From positions 1 to 64,000 of the forward strand of contig PEDN01001352.1 in assembly GCA_003864495.1 (NCBI GenBank): a stretch of DNA of 64,000 nt, in the 5' to 3' direction. Source of the stretch: Nemopilema nomurai (lineage: Eukaryota; Cnidaria; Scyphozoa; Rhizostomeae; Rhizostomatidae). This document shows positions 26,483 through 37,338 of this stretch, in pieces (the first letter of the stretch is position 1; the number at the start of each line of letters is the position of its first letter). The notes beneath the pieces were generated by a model that saw nothing but the letters and a program-made list of their open reading frames with translations, was not told where the DNA came from and did no database searches. The translations under genes and the position numbers were made by a program.

Positions 26483-27760
26483 CTACGGGAAGCAAGAGAT
26501 CAACCCACTGAAGTTGATTGCGGCTTTGGTTGAAGATTCAAAGATACAATAAGAACACATGGGACCTGCATGTAGGAAGAAATGGCACCAGACCCAAACG
26601 GGAAGCATCTTGAATAAACATGATATAAGTAAGAGTGTTTCGACTGGTAGGGTGACAAATCAGCGTTATTCTGTGATCACCGAATAGAATGCGCAATTTG
26701 TTGCTTTATTTGAAGTTATCCAACTGATAAAGTTTAAGAGGAGCAGAATGAATGGCTTTGGCAAATGGTAAGGCTACTTGTATTATTACTTGAATCGTAG
26801 ATTTAAAAAACCTTCATTTTGGTGATACAACAAGAGTTAAGAGTCAAGCTTATCGCTCGAGCTTGTTGTAGAAATCGCGGTTCGCCTAGAAAAAACTGTG
26901 GCCACACGAATCTTTGAATTTGTGGTTATAGAATGTTGTGTGAAATTCTGAGACAGCTGTCTTTTGATCTAGCCGATTTTTACTCGCTGGCTATAATTAT
27001 CGGTTGAGATTTACTTAAAATAACTCATGGCGAGGTGTTTTTGTTCAGGATTATGGTGACCCAAAAAATTAACAGGACGTTGCGCTATAAGGATGTTACA
27101 CATAGCGTTTGATTTCAAGCAATTCCATCACTCACATAGCGTTTGATGAAGGCATTAAGTTAAGCAAAAAGTCCTTAAGATCGTGATTAACCGATGTAAA
27201 TTCACTTCTATGATTTGTTTTGAAGCCATTGAATAGCAATGCCACTCCTATGTCTTCTTGGCTTCGCAATGTCGTCAGTATTCCAAGGCCTTTGTTGATA
27301 ACAGTCAAAGCAATGTCTTTATCATGATCAAAGCTTTAATTAATGATTGTGAATCTTAAGATGATGTTCTGGCAACATGATGACTAAGTTTAGGAAATTA
27401 GTAAGGCGGCGGAGCACCAAAGTTATGTTCTCAAATTAGCAAGGAATCGTCTAAAACACAGGAATATCTGCAAGCGTGACTATTTTCTAAAGTCTTTGAA
27501 AACAGTCTTGGTCAAAATGCAAGTTTTATGTTCTGATTTATGACATTTCTTTTGTTCACTTATTCTAGAGTGAACATTCCCTCACGAGGATCGCTAGCAA
27601 CAACATCTTCAAGAAATGGCACCAAATTTGTTTGATTAGATGCAACAAACAAAAACACTCCTCGTTGAATTGTGACGGTTTGGCGAAATCGTGCCAGTGC
27701 TGATCACTCGAATAGCCCTTGCTGCAAGAAGCAGATGAGACCTTGAGATCAGATGAGATT
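26483..27760. other. Intergenic, upstream of the RING gene
   Basis: No supported exon. The frame of the RING gene is closed by a TAG at 27713-27715, 45 bases before the first ATG. A 5' non-coding exon in this stretch is possible but cannot be placed. Confidence 0.5.
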
Positions 27761-28414
27761 ATGGCGATTGCCTTGAGAGGATACTTTCCATACTTGCTAC
27801 CAGCTAAAAGAGCGGTGCAATACTCTATCGTCTTTGGACTGCTGTGTGCTCTGAACCATGGGTTCAGCGTGTTGCTGTTTTATCTATGTGGATACTGCCT
27901 GGTTATCTACTCTGTAGCCTACGTCATCAGTCTTTTGACGATATCAATGCTATTGTCAAACGTGGTTTTCCGTGCGATTGTCAGGAAAGAAGAGAAAAAG
28001 AGAATTCTTGAAGAGCTCCGTTATCTCGCTCATAATGAGATTCCATACGTCATGATTCATTTGATACAGAAGTCAAGGAGCCGCGCGTTACCAAAGTGTG
28101 CCCAGGAAAGGTCGGAACAAAATGGGATGGAGCAAAAACTGTGCGTAGCCTGCTACGAAAGAGCACCTTCAATTAAGAACATCCCTTGCGGTCATGTTGT
28201 GTTGTGTCAAGAGTGCAATTGGAGCTTGTTGAAAGTATCAATTGAGAATCATAGTGTGCTAATTTGCTCATGGTGCAGGGCCGGTATCAAAGAGTTTGAA
28301 GGCGAGATGAGACCTGATTTTGATCTAATCGAATGGGCAGATATCCAAGCTGCTCTGGCTGCTTTAGAAACGTCAAAGCTTAAATGCAAACAGAACAACA
28401 GTAACTGTTATTAA
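27761..28414 (+). CDS. Two-TM membrane protein with C-terminal RING finger, single exon
   Basis: A 217-residue protein starts at ATG 27761, the first ATG after an in-frame TAG at 27713. Hydrophobic segments near residues 19-45 and 47-72 form one or two membrane passes; a charged stretch (RKEEKKRILEELRYL) follows. A C3HC4-type RING lies at residues 128-172, with candidate ligands C128, C131, C143, H145, C149, C152, C169 and C172 (CVAC, PCGHVVLC, ICSWCR). This layout resembles MUL1/RNF-type membrane E3 ubiquitin ligases, where the RING recruits an E2 enzyme. The spacing between the fourth and last ligand pairs is longer (16 residues) than in MUL1. There is no intron, unlike most neighbours, which could mean retroposition. 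Membrane and substrate are unknown. Confidence 0.85.
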   Translation: MAIALRGYFPYLLPAKRAVQYSIVFGLLCALNHGFSVLLFYLCGYCLVIYSVAYVISLLTISMLLSNVVFRAIVRKEEKKRILEELRYLAHNEIPYVMIHLIQKSRSRALPKCAQERSEQNGMEQKLCVACYERAPSIKNIPCGHVVLCQECNWSLLKVSIENHSVLICSWCRAGIKEFEGEMRPDFDLIEWADIQAALAALETSKLKCKQNNSNCY

Positions 28415-28760
28415 CATACACGAACCTTCTGTACTTATTGTACATACCATTTTCTACAAACTTACTTTACAGTACATATTACCATACAGTATGCGAGGAT
28501 TAATGTAAGATTCAGTATGTTTCAATTTAGAATATAGTTTACTTGTAAAGGAAATGATAAGATTTTAAAATTAAAGCAAAGATGACCTTTAAAATGTAAT
28601 AATATGAAGGCCTTTTGTGCTACATTGACTTATTTGGAAAATTATTTATCTTTCAATATAAATGTATTGTGACACAATGAAATTCCTGTTTCTTTGAAAG
28701 TGTACCTATTTCGGTAGACATCAGTGGTCCTTGGGTACGCCAAGAGAATGCCAGTTTTTA

Positions 28761-28774
28761 CCCCCCCCCCCCCC
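28761..28774. repeat. Homopolymer run of 14 C
   Basis: Fourteen consecutive C bases lie in the 3' flank of the RING gene. The length is prone to polymerase slippage and sequencing error. Confidence 0.95.
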
Positions 28775-28907
28775 AATGGCATGATTTCTTTAACAATCTG
28801 TTGTCCAAGTGAGTCAAAATTTAGCAAAGCATTGTGCACTTGAAAACATAGTTATGGCTTGCTTCATGGAATTAACTAAGTAATGTATCACTTGTTGAAA
28901 TATGCTA

Positions 28908-28913
28908 AATAAA
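28908..28913 (+). promoter_or_regulatory. Probable poly(A) signal of the RING gene
   Basis: A canonical AATAAA lies 494 bases after the stop codon, in an AT-rich 3' flank. No closer canonical hexamer was noticed. The remainder up to 29999 is intergenic and holds nothing else I can support. Confidence 0.5.
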
Positions 28914-29785
28914 GTAAGAGTCTTCCAAAAAAACTTGGTGTTTGAAGATATTCAGAAAAATTTACCATCGAGATCTTGCAATGCTACATGATTCGGCCTC
29001 TCGCCTTTTCTAGAATGTACAAATATGATAGCAGCAAAAAGCTTTGGGCACAATGCTCAGTTTTCTTTTACATTGCACCATCAATATTGAAGAATAGAAA
29101 GAAAAGTATCGCTTATCGTAAAAGCTTTTCCATTTTTCTTGAAAAAAATTCCACAAAAGTTGAGGCTTTGATGTATTCAATGGGGGTTCTAGAGACAATA
29201 AAGGATTAGATATCGCAGCATGTAAATGTGATCCTTCTAAATCAATGCTCAAAACTTCTTGCAGATGCATTTGTACCTTCAAAGGTAGGGAAAACTGAGA
29301 ATGCTTCCAAGCTATGAAGTTGACATTCACCTGTCTATCCTTGTAATCAAAGTTGGCACAAAAGAACGGACCCTATTTGCTCCATTTTGCTAGAAACATG
29401 AAAGGCGCGAGCAATGCAAATTTAATTCATAAAAGTGCAGAATGCGATAAACACACATGAAGTTGGGAGGTCTGTACTGTAATTATTCTATCTATTTGAC
29501 AATGATAATAGAAAATAACTTGATTACGCATCACTGGTGTAAGGTCACTGTGTATAATTGTGTATAATATATAAGAATGTCAATGTTTCATGTGCAATTG
29601 ATTAATTAGCTGGTGATGGGTTTATTGTAAGCAATATATGTTGATGAATATGAATCATTACTCGTGTGTTAAATCTTTGCTTCAAAATCAATAAATCGAT
29701 TTTGTAGGAGGCAGGGACCTTATTGGGCAAGAACTATTCTACAGCTATTCATTCAAATGAATTGTTAAGCACGGAGAGATCCAAT

Positions 29786-29814
29786 ACAACAATAACAACA
29801 ACAACAACAACAAC
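29786..29814. repeat. Imperfect (AAC)n microsatellite
   Basis: About nine trinucleotide units with one AAT interruption, between the convergent RING and potassium channel genes. Confidence 0.9.
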
Positions 29815-29999
29815 ATGACAACTTTGCAAGGCAAGGGATAGGGTTTTAGAAAGGAAAGAAAAGTTAAAGCTACACAAGAGGGAGATATAATTGACGTCAA
29901 ACAGATCTCTAAGTTGCATTAAAAATTGTTTAGTAATCAAAAATTAAATTATTAATCGTAAAAAGGTTGCACGAATATAAAAAGAGAATTTTCATTGTT

Positions 30000-31424
30000 C
30001 TATTTTTCAGTCGAAATTTCCTCTTGGCTTAGGGCTTCATGACTGCCATCTTCCTCTTTCCATCTCGTTATTCTGGCCTCGCAAGAAAAAATCAAGGATG
30101 GCGTCGTTTCAGAAACACGAATGGACAATTCCAGAATAAGTAGCATCAAGGACAGCCCTATTATGAAGTAGAAAGATAAGAAAACTTTGTAGATCAGCCT
30201 GGACGTACTGTCAAACCACTTGTTTGAGCATCCAGGGACAAAGTCACCCAATCCAACTGTTGTCATTGTTATGAAACTGAAGTACAAAGATTCAAAGTAC
30301 GTCCACGACTCAATTTTGGCGAAGATGATTGCAGGTAGAACGAAGGCTATAGACGAGGCCATTGTTATCACTGTCAGTGTTCCGAGGACTTGTGCTGTAT
30401 GTGGGTCAAGCTTTGCATACCACAAACTTTTCTTTATCCTGGCACTCACGTAGTCAATACACAGCATCCATTTGGCAACCATAGCCGACAGGAGGGTAGC
30501 AGTCATAGGAATTCCAATGACAGCATATACCATGCTGAAGAGCCTTCCACGGTCAGTGTATGGCGAAATGTCTCCATAGCCTGCAAAGAAAGCATGGTTA
30601 TTTAGAGACGAAACTCAAGCCGTTAGCTGTATTTAAACTTGGGTAATTTATCGTAGTTTCGTATGTACAAAGTACAAAGGTATACTCGAGATAATCAGGT
30701 AAGGGACCATATTTACTTCTTGTGCTTCGATGATGGTCTGTTATTGGTTCGTATGGCACCTGTGATAAAAGTTTATTCTCTGCAATGTTTCACAGATTAT
30801 TTTCCCCTTTTTGCGATATCAACAAATGTCTTTTGGTATGACAGAAATCGCTCAGAAGGAACTAAACAAATGTTCAAGCTTCTTCACCATCCAGAATTAC
30901 TCGAACAAATTGAAAAATTCTCTTAATAAAAGTATGAGGAAAAAAGTGAAGCATGTTGCAATAAGAATCCGTTATTTTAGGCCTAGAAGTATCCAGCATC
31001 GCAAGAAGCAGCCTAAATACAGACCTGAATGACAGGGATTCAGAATTCCTCATTCTAACAAAAGAGTGCGTGTTAAAAGATATAAAAACATTGCTCACAT
31101 ACCAATTGTTGTAAGCAGTGATGCTGCGTAGAGTACGCCTCCCCCGAAGTTCCAGTCAGGGTTGTAAGTTATATTGCCATTGATTTTAACTCCCTTTTCG
31201 ACGGCAGTCTTGATTTCATCCAAGAAGGACTCTAAGTCGTGGTGAGTTAGCGTGGGATGTTGCTTGAGAAAGGATTGCTTCACAGAGTGAAACCTGGCAA
31301 TCGCCTTCAGCTCGTGTTCCCATTCTAAGTCACTTAAAACGATGCCTCCGAAGGCCAAGTAAATCATGTAGGTCGAAGCCAAAATGGCAAAACGAAGATC
31401 ACCTGGACCTGTATCGCGACCCAT
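30000..31424 (-). CDS. Two-pore domain potassium channel (TWIK/TALK-like)
   Basis: Two exons, 31103-31424 and 30000-30580, join in phase to 300 residues, a normal K2P length. M1 is near residues 10-30; the extracellular cap (~31-85) carries an N-glycosylation site (NIT). The first pore filter is TTIGYGD (GYG at 108-110), with the intron splitting the codon of its first Gly. M2 follows (MVYAVIGIP), then M3 (~residues 170-195), the second filter TTVGLGD (GLG at 217-219), and M4 (FYFIIGLSLMLLILEL). GYG plus GLG and the FESLYFSFITMTTVGLGDFVPG segment point to the TWIK/TALK branch. The cap shows no cysteine, so the usual cap disulfide is absent. K2P channels pass the background K+ current at the plasma membrane. 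The start is the ATG at 31424; the longer frame upstream lacks an ATG. Confidence 0.93.
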
Positions 31425-32022
31425 TTTGTTCCATGTGACGTAACTCAATAAAACCAATGATAAGATCCAGAATCTTCTACTATTTCTTCAGGATCTCTGT
31501 TGTGTTCCAACTTTTTGATGTCCTTCGAAGTATCTTCTGCTCTCAATACTCATTTGCGTGTACATCTCTAGATGAGACTTTTCCGATCACCACTTCCTGC
31601 ATGCAGTTCAATGCAGATCAAATGGTAACAGTGCTGCATTATAGGCATTCTCATCTCATCGGACTTTAGTTCACTTGAAATCAGAGTTGAACCTCGCAGT
31701 TATTACTGCTGTTACCTGCCGATGGGTCAGTAGCTGTTTCACGGATAACAATTGGTCTTCTGATCAGCTAGTGAGTACCTGTTGAACAAACGTCATAGCG
31801 AAAGAACGTCTTCCTTTTCAAAGCAAAAGCCAAGCATCGCGCAACCTTCAATTCTGGTTGGTTACAGTGCGGCGCAAAAAGAGAACAACGATTGCTCCAA
31901 CGATTTAACAGCTGATCACCGTAATCAGGAGTCTAACAGAACTTTCAACTTTATTCTCCACTTTATTGCTTCTGCTAGGTATTAGAAAACTGGGTGTTGC
32001 TGGGTTATTGCGTGGAAAGCAC
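31425..32022. other. Intergenic, upstream of the potassium channel gene
   Basis: No exon supported. The frames at 31457-31669 and 31782-31985 are not recognisable. This presumably contains the channel promoter. Confidence 0.5.
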
Positions 32023-32408
32023 TACCGTAAATTCTCGAATTGGCCCCCCCCTCGAAAAAGCCCCCCCTCTCGAATAAGCCCACCACCCTAGAACTACAAA
32101 TTTTCAATAAGCCCCTACCTGCTCGAATAAGCCCCGACTCGATTTGTTGATTTTTTACTCCTGAGGTTGCTTTTGGCATTTTAGTGAATTAAAACAAAAA
32201 TTTATATTTTTGTTAATAATTTTATGAGATGTTTTTATTTTATACTTAGGCTATTTTTTATATTATGAAAAGAAAGAAATTTCAAAAATTATCTTTCTAT
32301 GTGGCATGTTTCAGGAAATTTTATAAGCCCCCCCCCTCGAATAAGCCCCCATCCAAAAATATCAAAAATAAATAAGCCCCCAGGTGGCTAATTCGAGGAT
32401 TTACGGTA
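32023..32408. mobile_element. MITE-like element with CTCGAATAAGCC-type repeats
   Basis: The left end TACCGTAAATTCTCGAATTGG matches the reverse complement of the right end (32386-32408) with three differences, giving terminal inverted repeats of about 23 bp. The interior holds several copies of the motif CTCGAATAAGCCCC near both ends and an AT-rich core, with no open frame. Elements with this 'TACCGTA...CTCGAATAAGC' signature are common in cnidarian genomes as I remember them. A target duplication is not clear beyond a possible TA. Confidence 0.8.
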
Positions 32409-33415
32409 TGACAACGACAGGCACTCGAAGGAGCAGTGGAGGCACACTTGACTGCAACAGTACAGTTTGACACCGCTAAACACCTTTAGAAACTCTACGA
32501 TAACTTGATAGAGGAAACACATAATCGAGATATCGTAAGTGATTTGAAGAGTCATAACAATGCTGGCGCAAGTAGGTAGCTAGCTGACAAGGAAAAAATG
32601 CCTGTTGATAATTACGATATTTGCAGGATTTCGAAAAGCTTCAAAGCAAGTAGGGAAGTGCAAATTGCCAACAACTGCAGCTGTTTTTCGTAAAAAGATT
32701 TGATCACATATGAATGTGGTAACATGGTGGTTCCCATTAGCGCTCCCTTATGCAAATACTCTTCTCTTCCTTCTCAAGATCACCATTGTTCAGAAAGCTG
32801 AAGATTATTTATGGGGAGTTTTACTCGACGAATAAGCTTCATTAGGATGATCAAAACAAGGCTATGAAAAGACTTACTGCTTTATTGCTGACAGTCGTGA
32901 AATTCTTTAAAAAGCACATCTATAATAGATGAAGAAAGTCTTTGATAAGCAGCAAAAGTCAACACAAAAGTTGAAATTGTTTGAAAGGACCAGCCGTGTT
33001 ATCATTTGAATGACCAAAAAATAGGAGGTGTGAAGTGCTTTACAGTACAATGTTTGTCTCTTACATGAAGTTGGAGCACCTCTGATTAATATCTGGGAAC
33101 CGTTATTGTTAATATATGCAAACACAAGGCAAAAGTACCTGCCATTTAAGTGGTTAATGATGGTCATATGATCATGTGATAAGTCCGCCTCATATCATCA
33201 GTCCATCTGTGGCATGAAAGCTCCCGGATGAACATTATTTCACAAGCGAGGTGATTGGCTACTTTCGCTTCTCATTGTCAGCAGGTGCATTTAATAGCAG
33301 AAAGTGGGCTTATCGCTGAGAAGTGGTCGATATTCCAGCTATTCTTCCGTTGGATGTTGTGAAGGACGCCACCGAGCGAACATATTTCGAAGAAAACATC
33401 CCGATCACATTCGCA
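32409..33415. other. Intergenic, upstream of the mini-protein gene
   Basis: No exon is supported. I see no clear TATA box in the last 100 bases before the ATG at 33416. Confidence 0.5.
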
Positions 33416-33658
33416 ATGGCTGCCATACTCAAGTTCATCGCGCTCTCCATTTTCATCGCACTGTGCCTGATTGTCGGGTGCTCGGGAAACAATCAAACCA
33501 ACTATTCCCCCCCACTTCCTGAGCCAGAAGGGAACACAACAACAGCTATGCCAAGCACGACCAAGAACCCGAGTGGAGCTGCAACATTTCCAAACTGCCT
33601 CGGAATGGCACTCGGCTGCATTGCAGTAAGCTACACCATGAAGATGCTTACAGCTTGA
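33416..33658 (+). CDS. Small secreted or GPI-anchored-like protein, 80 residues
   Basis: The ATG at 33416 has a favourable context (CGCAATGG). The protein starts with a textbook signal peptide (AAILKFIALSIFIALCLIVGC, about residues 2-22; cleavage probably after Cys-Ser-Gly). A short hydrophilic segment follows, rich in Asn, Pro and Thr (NQT and NTT are N-glycosylation sites). The C-terminal hydrophobic stretch (CLGMALGCIAVSYTM) could be a GPI signal or a membrane anchor. The plan is like that of tiny CD52-style surface peptides; no homology is claimed. The frame continues upstream without an ATG. A longer antisense frame (33278-33682) exists but has no signal peptide or family pattern. It is unrecognised and may be lineage-restricted. 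Confidence 0.55.
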   Translation: MAAILKFIALSIFIALCLIVGCSGNNQTNYSPPLPEPEGNTTTAMPSTTKNPSGAATFPNCLGMALGCIAVSYTMKMLTA

Positions 33659-34536
33659 GAGTGAAGAGACATAATGACGCACAAACGTTTTTAATGCGCA
33701 TGTTATTGGACTTGATTTGGAATGGTTTACTTTTATCGTGTATAAACTTATTTGGAATGCTCGATCGCATCACAAAGTGAAGTGGAGCGGGGCGAATCAG
33801 CCGGCAAACAGTTTCACCATCTCTGAGCTGGACATCAACATCATTAGGCACCTGTCGTTAATGTAGCTAGCTCTCTTATAAAGAGATGTCTTTCCTCGAA
33901 TACGACACAGTGTTAGAAGTCTTTGTTCGTTGAATTGTATTAAATTGCTTATTCTACATGTATGTGTGCAATTGAACACTGTCATTTTTGTAACAAGCCT
34001 TTCAAATCTCAAGACGCGATTTCTACTCACTTCTACTGTATAGTGACAACAGATGTCCCACTTTTTGGAATGATCAGAAATTCCTTCTGGGGTATTCAAG
34101 GCCAGCTAATAACGGATTATTCAAGCAAAGCATTCGCACAGGAATAAGCAATACAATTTGAAGATTGTCATTCTTGACAGAAGATATGTCACTTGATTTG
34201 ACGCGTAAACGATCACCATTCAGACCATAATTGTTTCAATCATATCAGATACTTTTGATGGTATCTATTCTGTATAATGCGGAAAATGATATCTTGAATA
34301 GACAAACAAATGAAGAAACGAGAAAGCATCAAATAATTTAGACGATATTAAACACAAAACATAAATAGACTTACAACTTTAGTGAAACTATTAAAGACAA
34401 AAAATGTCTGTACATTTTGAATAGCAATAATGCAAGTCTTTATGTTTCTAGATTCTCTGTATCAAGCTGCTGTCACATCTGTATGCCTTCAAGAGACGCA
34501 CTTACAAAGCAATATAATTCGTAAATGTAAATTTGA
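33659..34536. other. Intergenic
   Basis: AT-rich sequence with no supported gene. The first part may be the 3' UTR of the mini-protein gene, though no AATAAA was noticed close by. Confidence 0.5.
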
Positions 34537-34826
34537 CAATTGCTAGAAATGGCGGAACTATTTTTCGCATACTTAAAAGTACTTTTTTCGTCCGACACTC
34601 CTCAGAGTATGCAAACGTCGGAAGATAACCAAAAACTGACCGAATAAATAGTCAATTATAACCAATCACGCGCTCTGCTTATCACCCTCTAGTGTTTTCG
34701 ATCCGCATCTGGCTATTTATCGGTCAGTTTTTGGTTATCTTCCGACGTTTGCATACTCCGAGGAGTGTCGGACGAAAAAAGTACTTTTAAGTATGCGAAA
34801 AATAGTTCCGCTTTTTCTAGCAATTG
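34537..34826. mobile_element. Foldback MITE-like element with ~115-bp arms
   Basis: The left arm (34537-34651) and right arm (34713-34826) are reverse complements with only about four differences, around a 61-bp spacer. Both outer ends read CAATTGCTAGAAA. There is no open frame. The near identity suggests recent insertion or gene conversion between arms. As RNA it would form a long hairpin with almost perfect pairing. Confidence 0.9.
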
Positions 34827-35343
34827 TGAAGTTTTGTACCACAAAGCACTTGTTTAAATGTAAATTGTTAAATCGTTTAAAATGTAAATTGCAATGACAA
34901 GTGACATGAGTATGAGGTGTCAAAATGAAGTAATTCAATTGATGATGAAGATGATGAAACAAATAACAGTAGGAAGTGGTTGTTTGGAAATAGGTGTTAA
35001 TGTACTTTGAGAATCGAGAGACGACTTTATTGCTTGAAATTTGACAACTATGATTCTTCGCGCAATCCTATCGTTTACGAATAAAGCTACAGTGACTTTT
35101 CCTTTTGTTTTAACTAACCGCGCATTCGGTTTAAATATATCTTCGTCAGAACCTGGGATTTTGAAATCACTACCAAGCATCAGATTGGCAAAACATTGCG
35201 AAAGGAAAACTACACCCTAGATACTCATTTTGTAGAACAAGTCATCCTTAGTTAAATCACAATGGTTTTAAAAATCATAACAAGATGTTTAAAAAGCTCT
35301 ATTGCTTTATAAAAAAGTGAGGGGATCATGCCCCCCCCCGGCC
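34827..35343. other. Intergenic, upstream of the type II membrane protein gene
   Basis: No exon is supported; the minus-strand frame at 34935-35180 is not recognisable. A TATA-like TTTATAAAAAAG lies at 35307-35318 and a ten-base C run follows near 35330. Confidence 0.5.
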
Positions 35344-36551
35344 ATGGAAATTCTAAATAGGAATATCCACGTCACGCTTGGGCAACTTCGCAATCGTTTA
35401 TTACGTCACAATCACAAATTAACTTCACAGTATAAAAAGCGCAACATGACAAACAATTTTTCAGATGAAGATTTCAATTGCCTTGGAAAGCAAAACAAAA
35501 TGGCGAAACGGCGTTACGCGATGGATAGACTAAAAATAATTTCAGAGGAAATGGCTGCCTTGCCGAAACTTCTGCGAACATCGATGTACATTGGGTTGGT
35601 AGCAATACTCCTAGCTTGTGTTAGCATTTACTTCCAACTTCAAAGCATGGGAATGCTGCGTCAAGCAGAAACAAAACATCGAACTTTCATCAACAGGATC
35701 ACGAACGCAAGGCTGTTGAGCGACACATGGCAGCTAGGGAATAGCAAAAGGAGTCTGAACGAAGCAGAAACAGATGCCAGTATGCAGAAACAGTGCAGGC
35801 AACGCCAAAAGACGGAATGGGTGTACTTTGACGCCGACTCAGTTGCATCGGACGGGACTATAACAGTCGATTTCACTGGATCTGAGGTAAACAAAAACAT
35901 TTGGGATGTATACCTAAATCAAACACGTAAAAAGAGAAATTTTAGCCAGTATGCAGCAAAAATAAATTACATCACGTCTGTTGTGACAACCAGTTTTATT
36001 TGGTTTTTGCATTACGACAGAAGCTTAAATTCAGGCGTGTTTTAGACCTAAATTTAGACCGTAAAAAGGAAAAAAATGTTTGCCAGTATGCAGCATGTAT
36101 ATGGCAAAAGTAGTTCGTAGCAGATGTAATTGTATGCAACAACAGAATTTCTTTAATGTGTTTTAATGTTTCAAGGGATTGAGGTCCTATGATTGGAAAC
36201 CTTTGTCTTTGCAAACTAGGGAGCAGTGCACAAAATCCACGTCCCATTGATTTGGAAATTCATACCCATGCCATTTACTCCAGAATTGACATTGAGCAAG
36301 TGTTATTTAATAGCAAGCAACATTGAGAAATATACAAGTAATCATTTCTCTTCCCACAGGGGTACATCATATCAACAGCCAGCTGCGCAGCCTCGCTTGG
36401 AAGTGTCAAATCCCTGAAGCAATCGGGGGAAGGGCACACCAAAATATACCACTGCGCGTGCACGGCGGATGCAGGCCAACTGAAGGAGGATCACCTTGGC
36501 TACGGAAAACTGACCTGCACAGCAAACTACTGGGAATGTCCGGTGAAATAA
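35344..36551 (+). CDS. Type II membrane protein with six-cysteine ectodomain, unrecognised
   Basis: Exon 1 ends at 35886 (GAG then GTAAAC); exon 2 is 36360-36551, entered in phase 0 after CTTCCCACAG. Three in-frame starts are possible: ATG 35344, 35446 and 35503. Numbered from 35446 the protein has 210 residues: a basic cytoplasmic N-terminus, one membrane span (~47-66, SMYIGLVAILLACVSIYF), a stalk with a dibasic KR at 101-102, and a C-terminal region with cysteines 117, 156, 179, 181, 200 and 207 (HCAC, LTC, YWECP). A strong TATAAAAAG at 35431-35439 would favour the start at 35503. The type II topology with a small disulfide-rich C-terminal head suggests a surface ligand or receptor, but I recognise no family. 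The exon junction is convincing because exon 2 stays open, is cysteine-rich and ends cleanly with CPVK. Confidence 0.6.
35959..36056. repeat. Direct repeat copy 1, within the intron of the type II protein gene
   Basis: This ~98-bp segment recurs at 37106-37202 in the same orientation, sharing GGTTTTTGCATTA, AGAAGCTTAA and the exact 20-mer GGCGTGTTTTAGACCTAAAT. It is not coding. Confidence 0.8.
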
Positions 36552-37338
36552 CAATGGCAAATTGACGCCAGAGCCAAACAGGTTTCTTGAAAAATCAATA
36601 TCAAAATAATTTAGAAATTATATTTATTTGTTTGACAAGCAAGTCTTGCTTTTAAGATTTATGTACATATGGCCAGAATATTTATCTATGCTGTAAATTT
36701 TTGACTAATGCCCTTCCTTCGTTTCTTATAACTACAATAAAATGATATAAAAGGTCCTGTTGTTGTAAAGGCTTGAACAAAGAACGCTGTAGCAGAAGCC
36801 GTTGTTGCCTGAAGAACTCACTGAAGTCATTAACCAGCTAAAATACATCATTAGCATTTTCTAGACAGTTTATTGACGGTGAAAACATACCAACTGACTA
36901 TCAGTGAATTTAAGAATTGATTGTTGAAAACGAAGCATCTGCAGAAGCAAAAAGACAGACTTGATTCAACCACAATGAAATGGTCTACAACTGACATGAC
37001 ATTGCACGATTTAATGCCCATTAAAATAATCATCTTGGCAACTGGACGAAAAGTGATTGATTATCAGCTATCCTTAAGAATATGCAAATCCAAATTATCA
37101 CTGAGAAAATAAATAACACCACGTTTGCTATGACAACGGTTTTTATGTGGTTTTTGCATTAAGGTAGAAGCTTAACCCAGGCGTGTTTTAGACCTAAATT
37201 TGCCATAAGAGCTAACGATAACCATGGCCCAAGTTTCAATATTCCACGGCAGTATGCCATTTAGAGAGCAACATGTTTAGGGAAAATATAAAATGATTTA
37301 TAGAAAAAGCAAATGGACTTATCTAATAGATAAAGTTA
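36552..37338. other. Intergenic, convergent 3' ends
   Basis: A canonical AATAAA at 36736-36741 (+) lies 185 bases after the type II protein stop and is its likely poly(A) signal. The second copy of the direct repeat is at 37106-37202. No further gene is supported. NUP133 ends from the other side at 37339. Confidence 0.6.
37106..37202. repeat. Direct repeat copy 2, downstream of the type II protein gene
   Basis: Partner of 35959-36056, about 80% identical by eye and in the same orientation. The pair brackets exon 2 of the type II membrane protein gene. Confidence 0.8.

Noticed and set aside
33278..33682. 134-codon cysteine-rich minus-strand frame.
   Set aside because: It is the antisense of the signal-peptide protein, whose hydrophobic codons mirror into Cys and Ser-rich residues.
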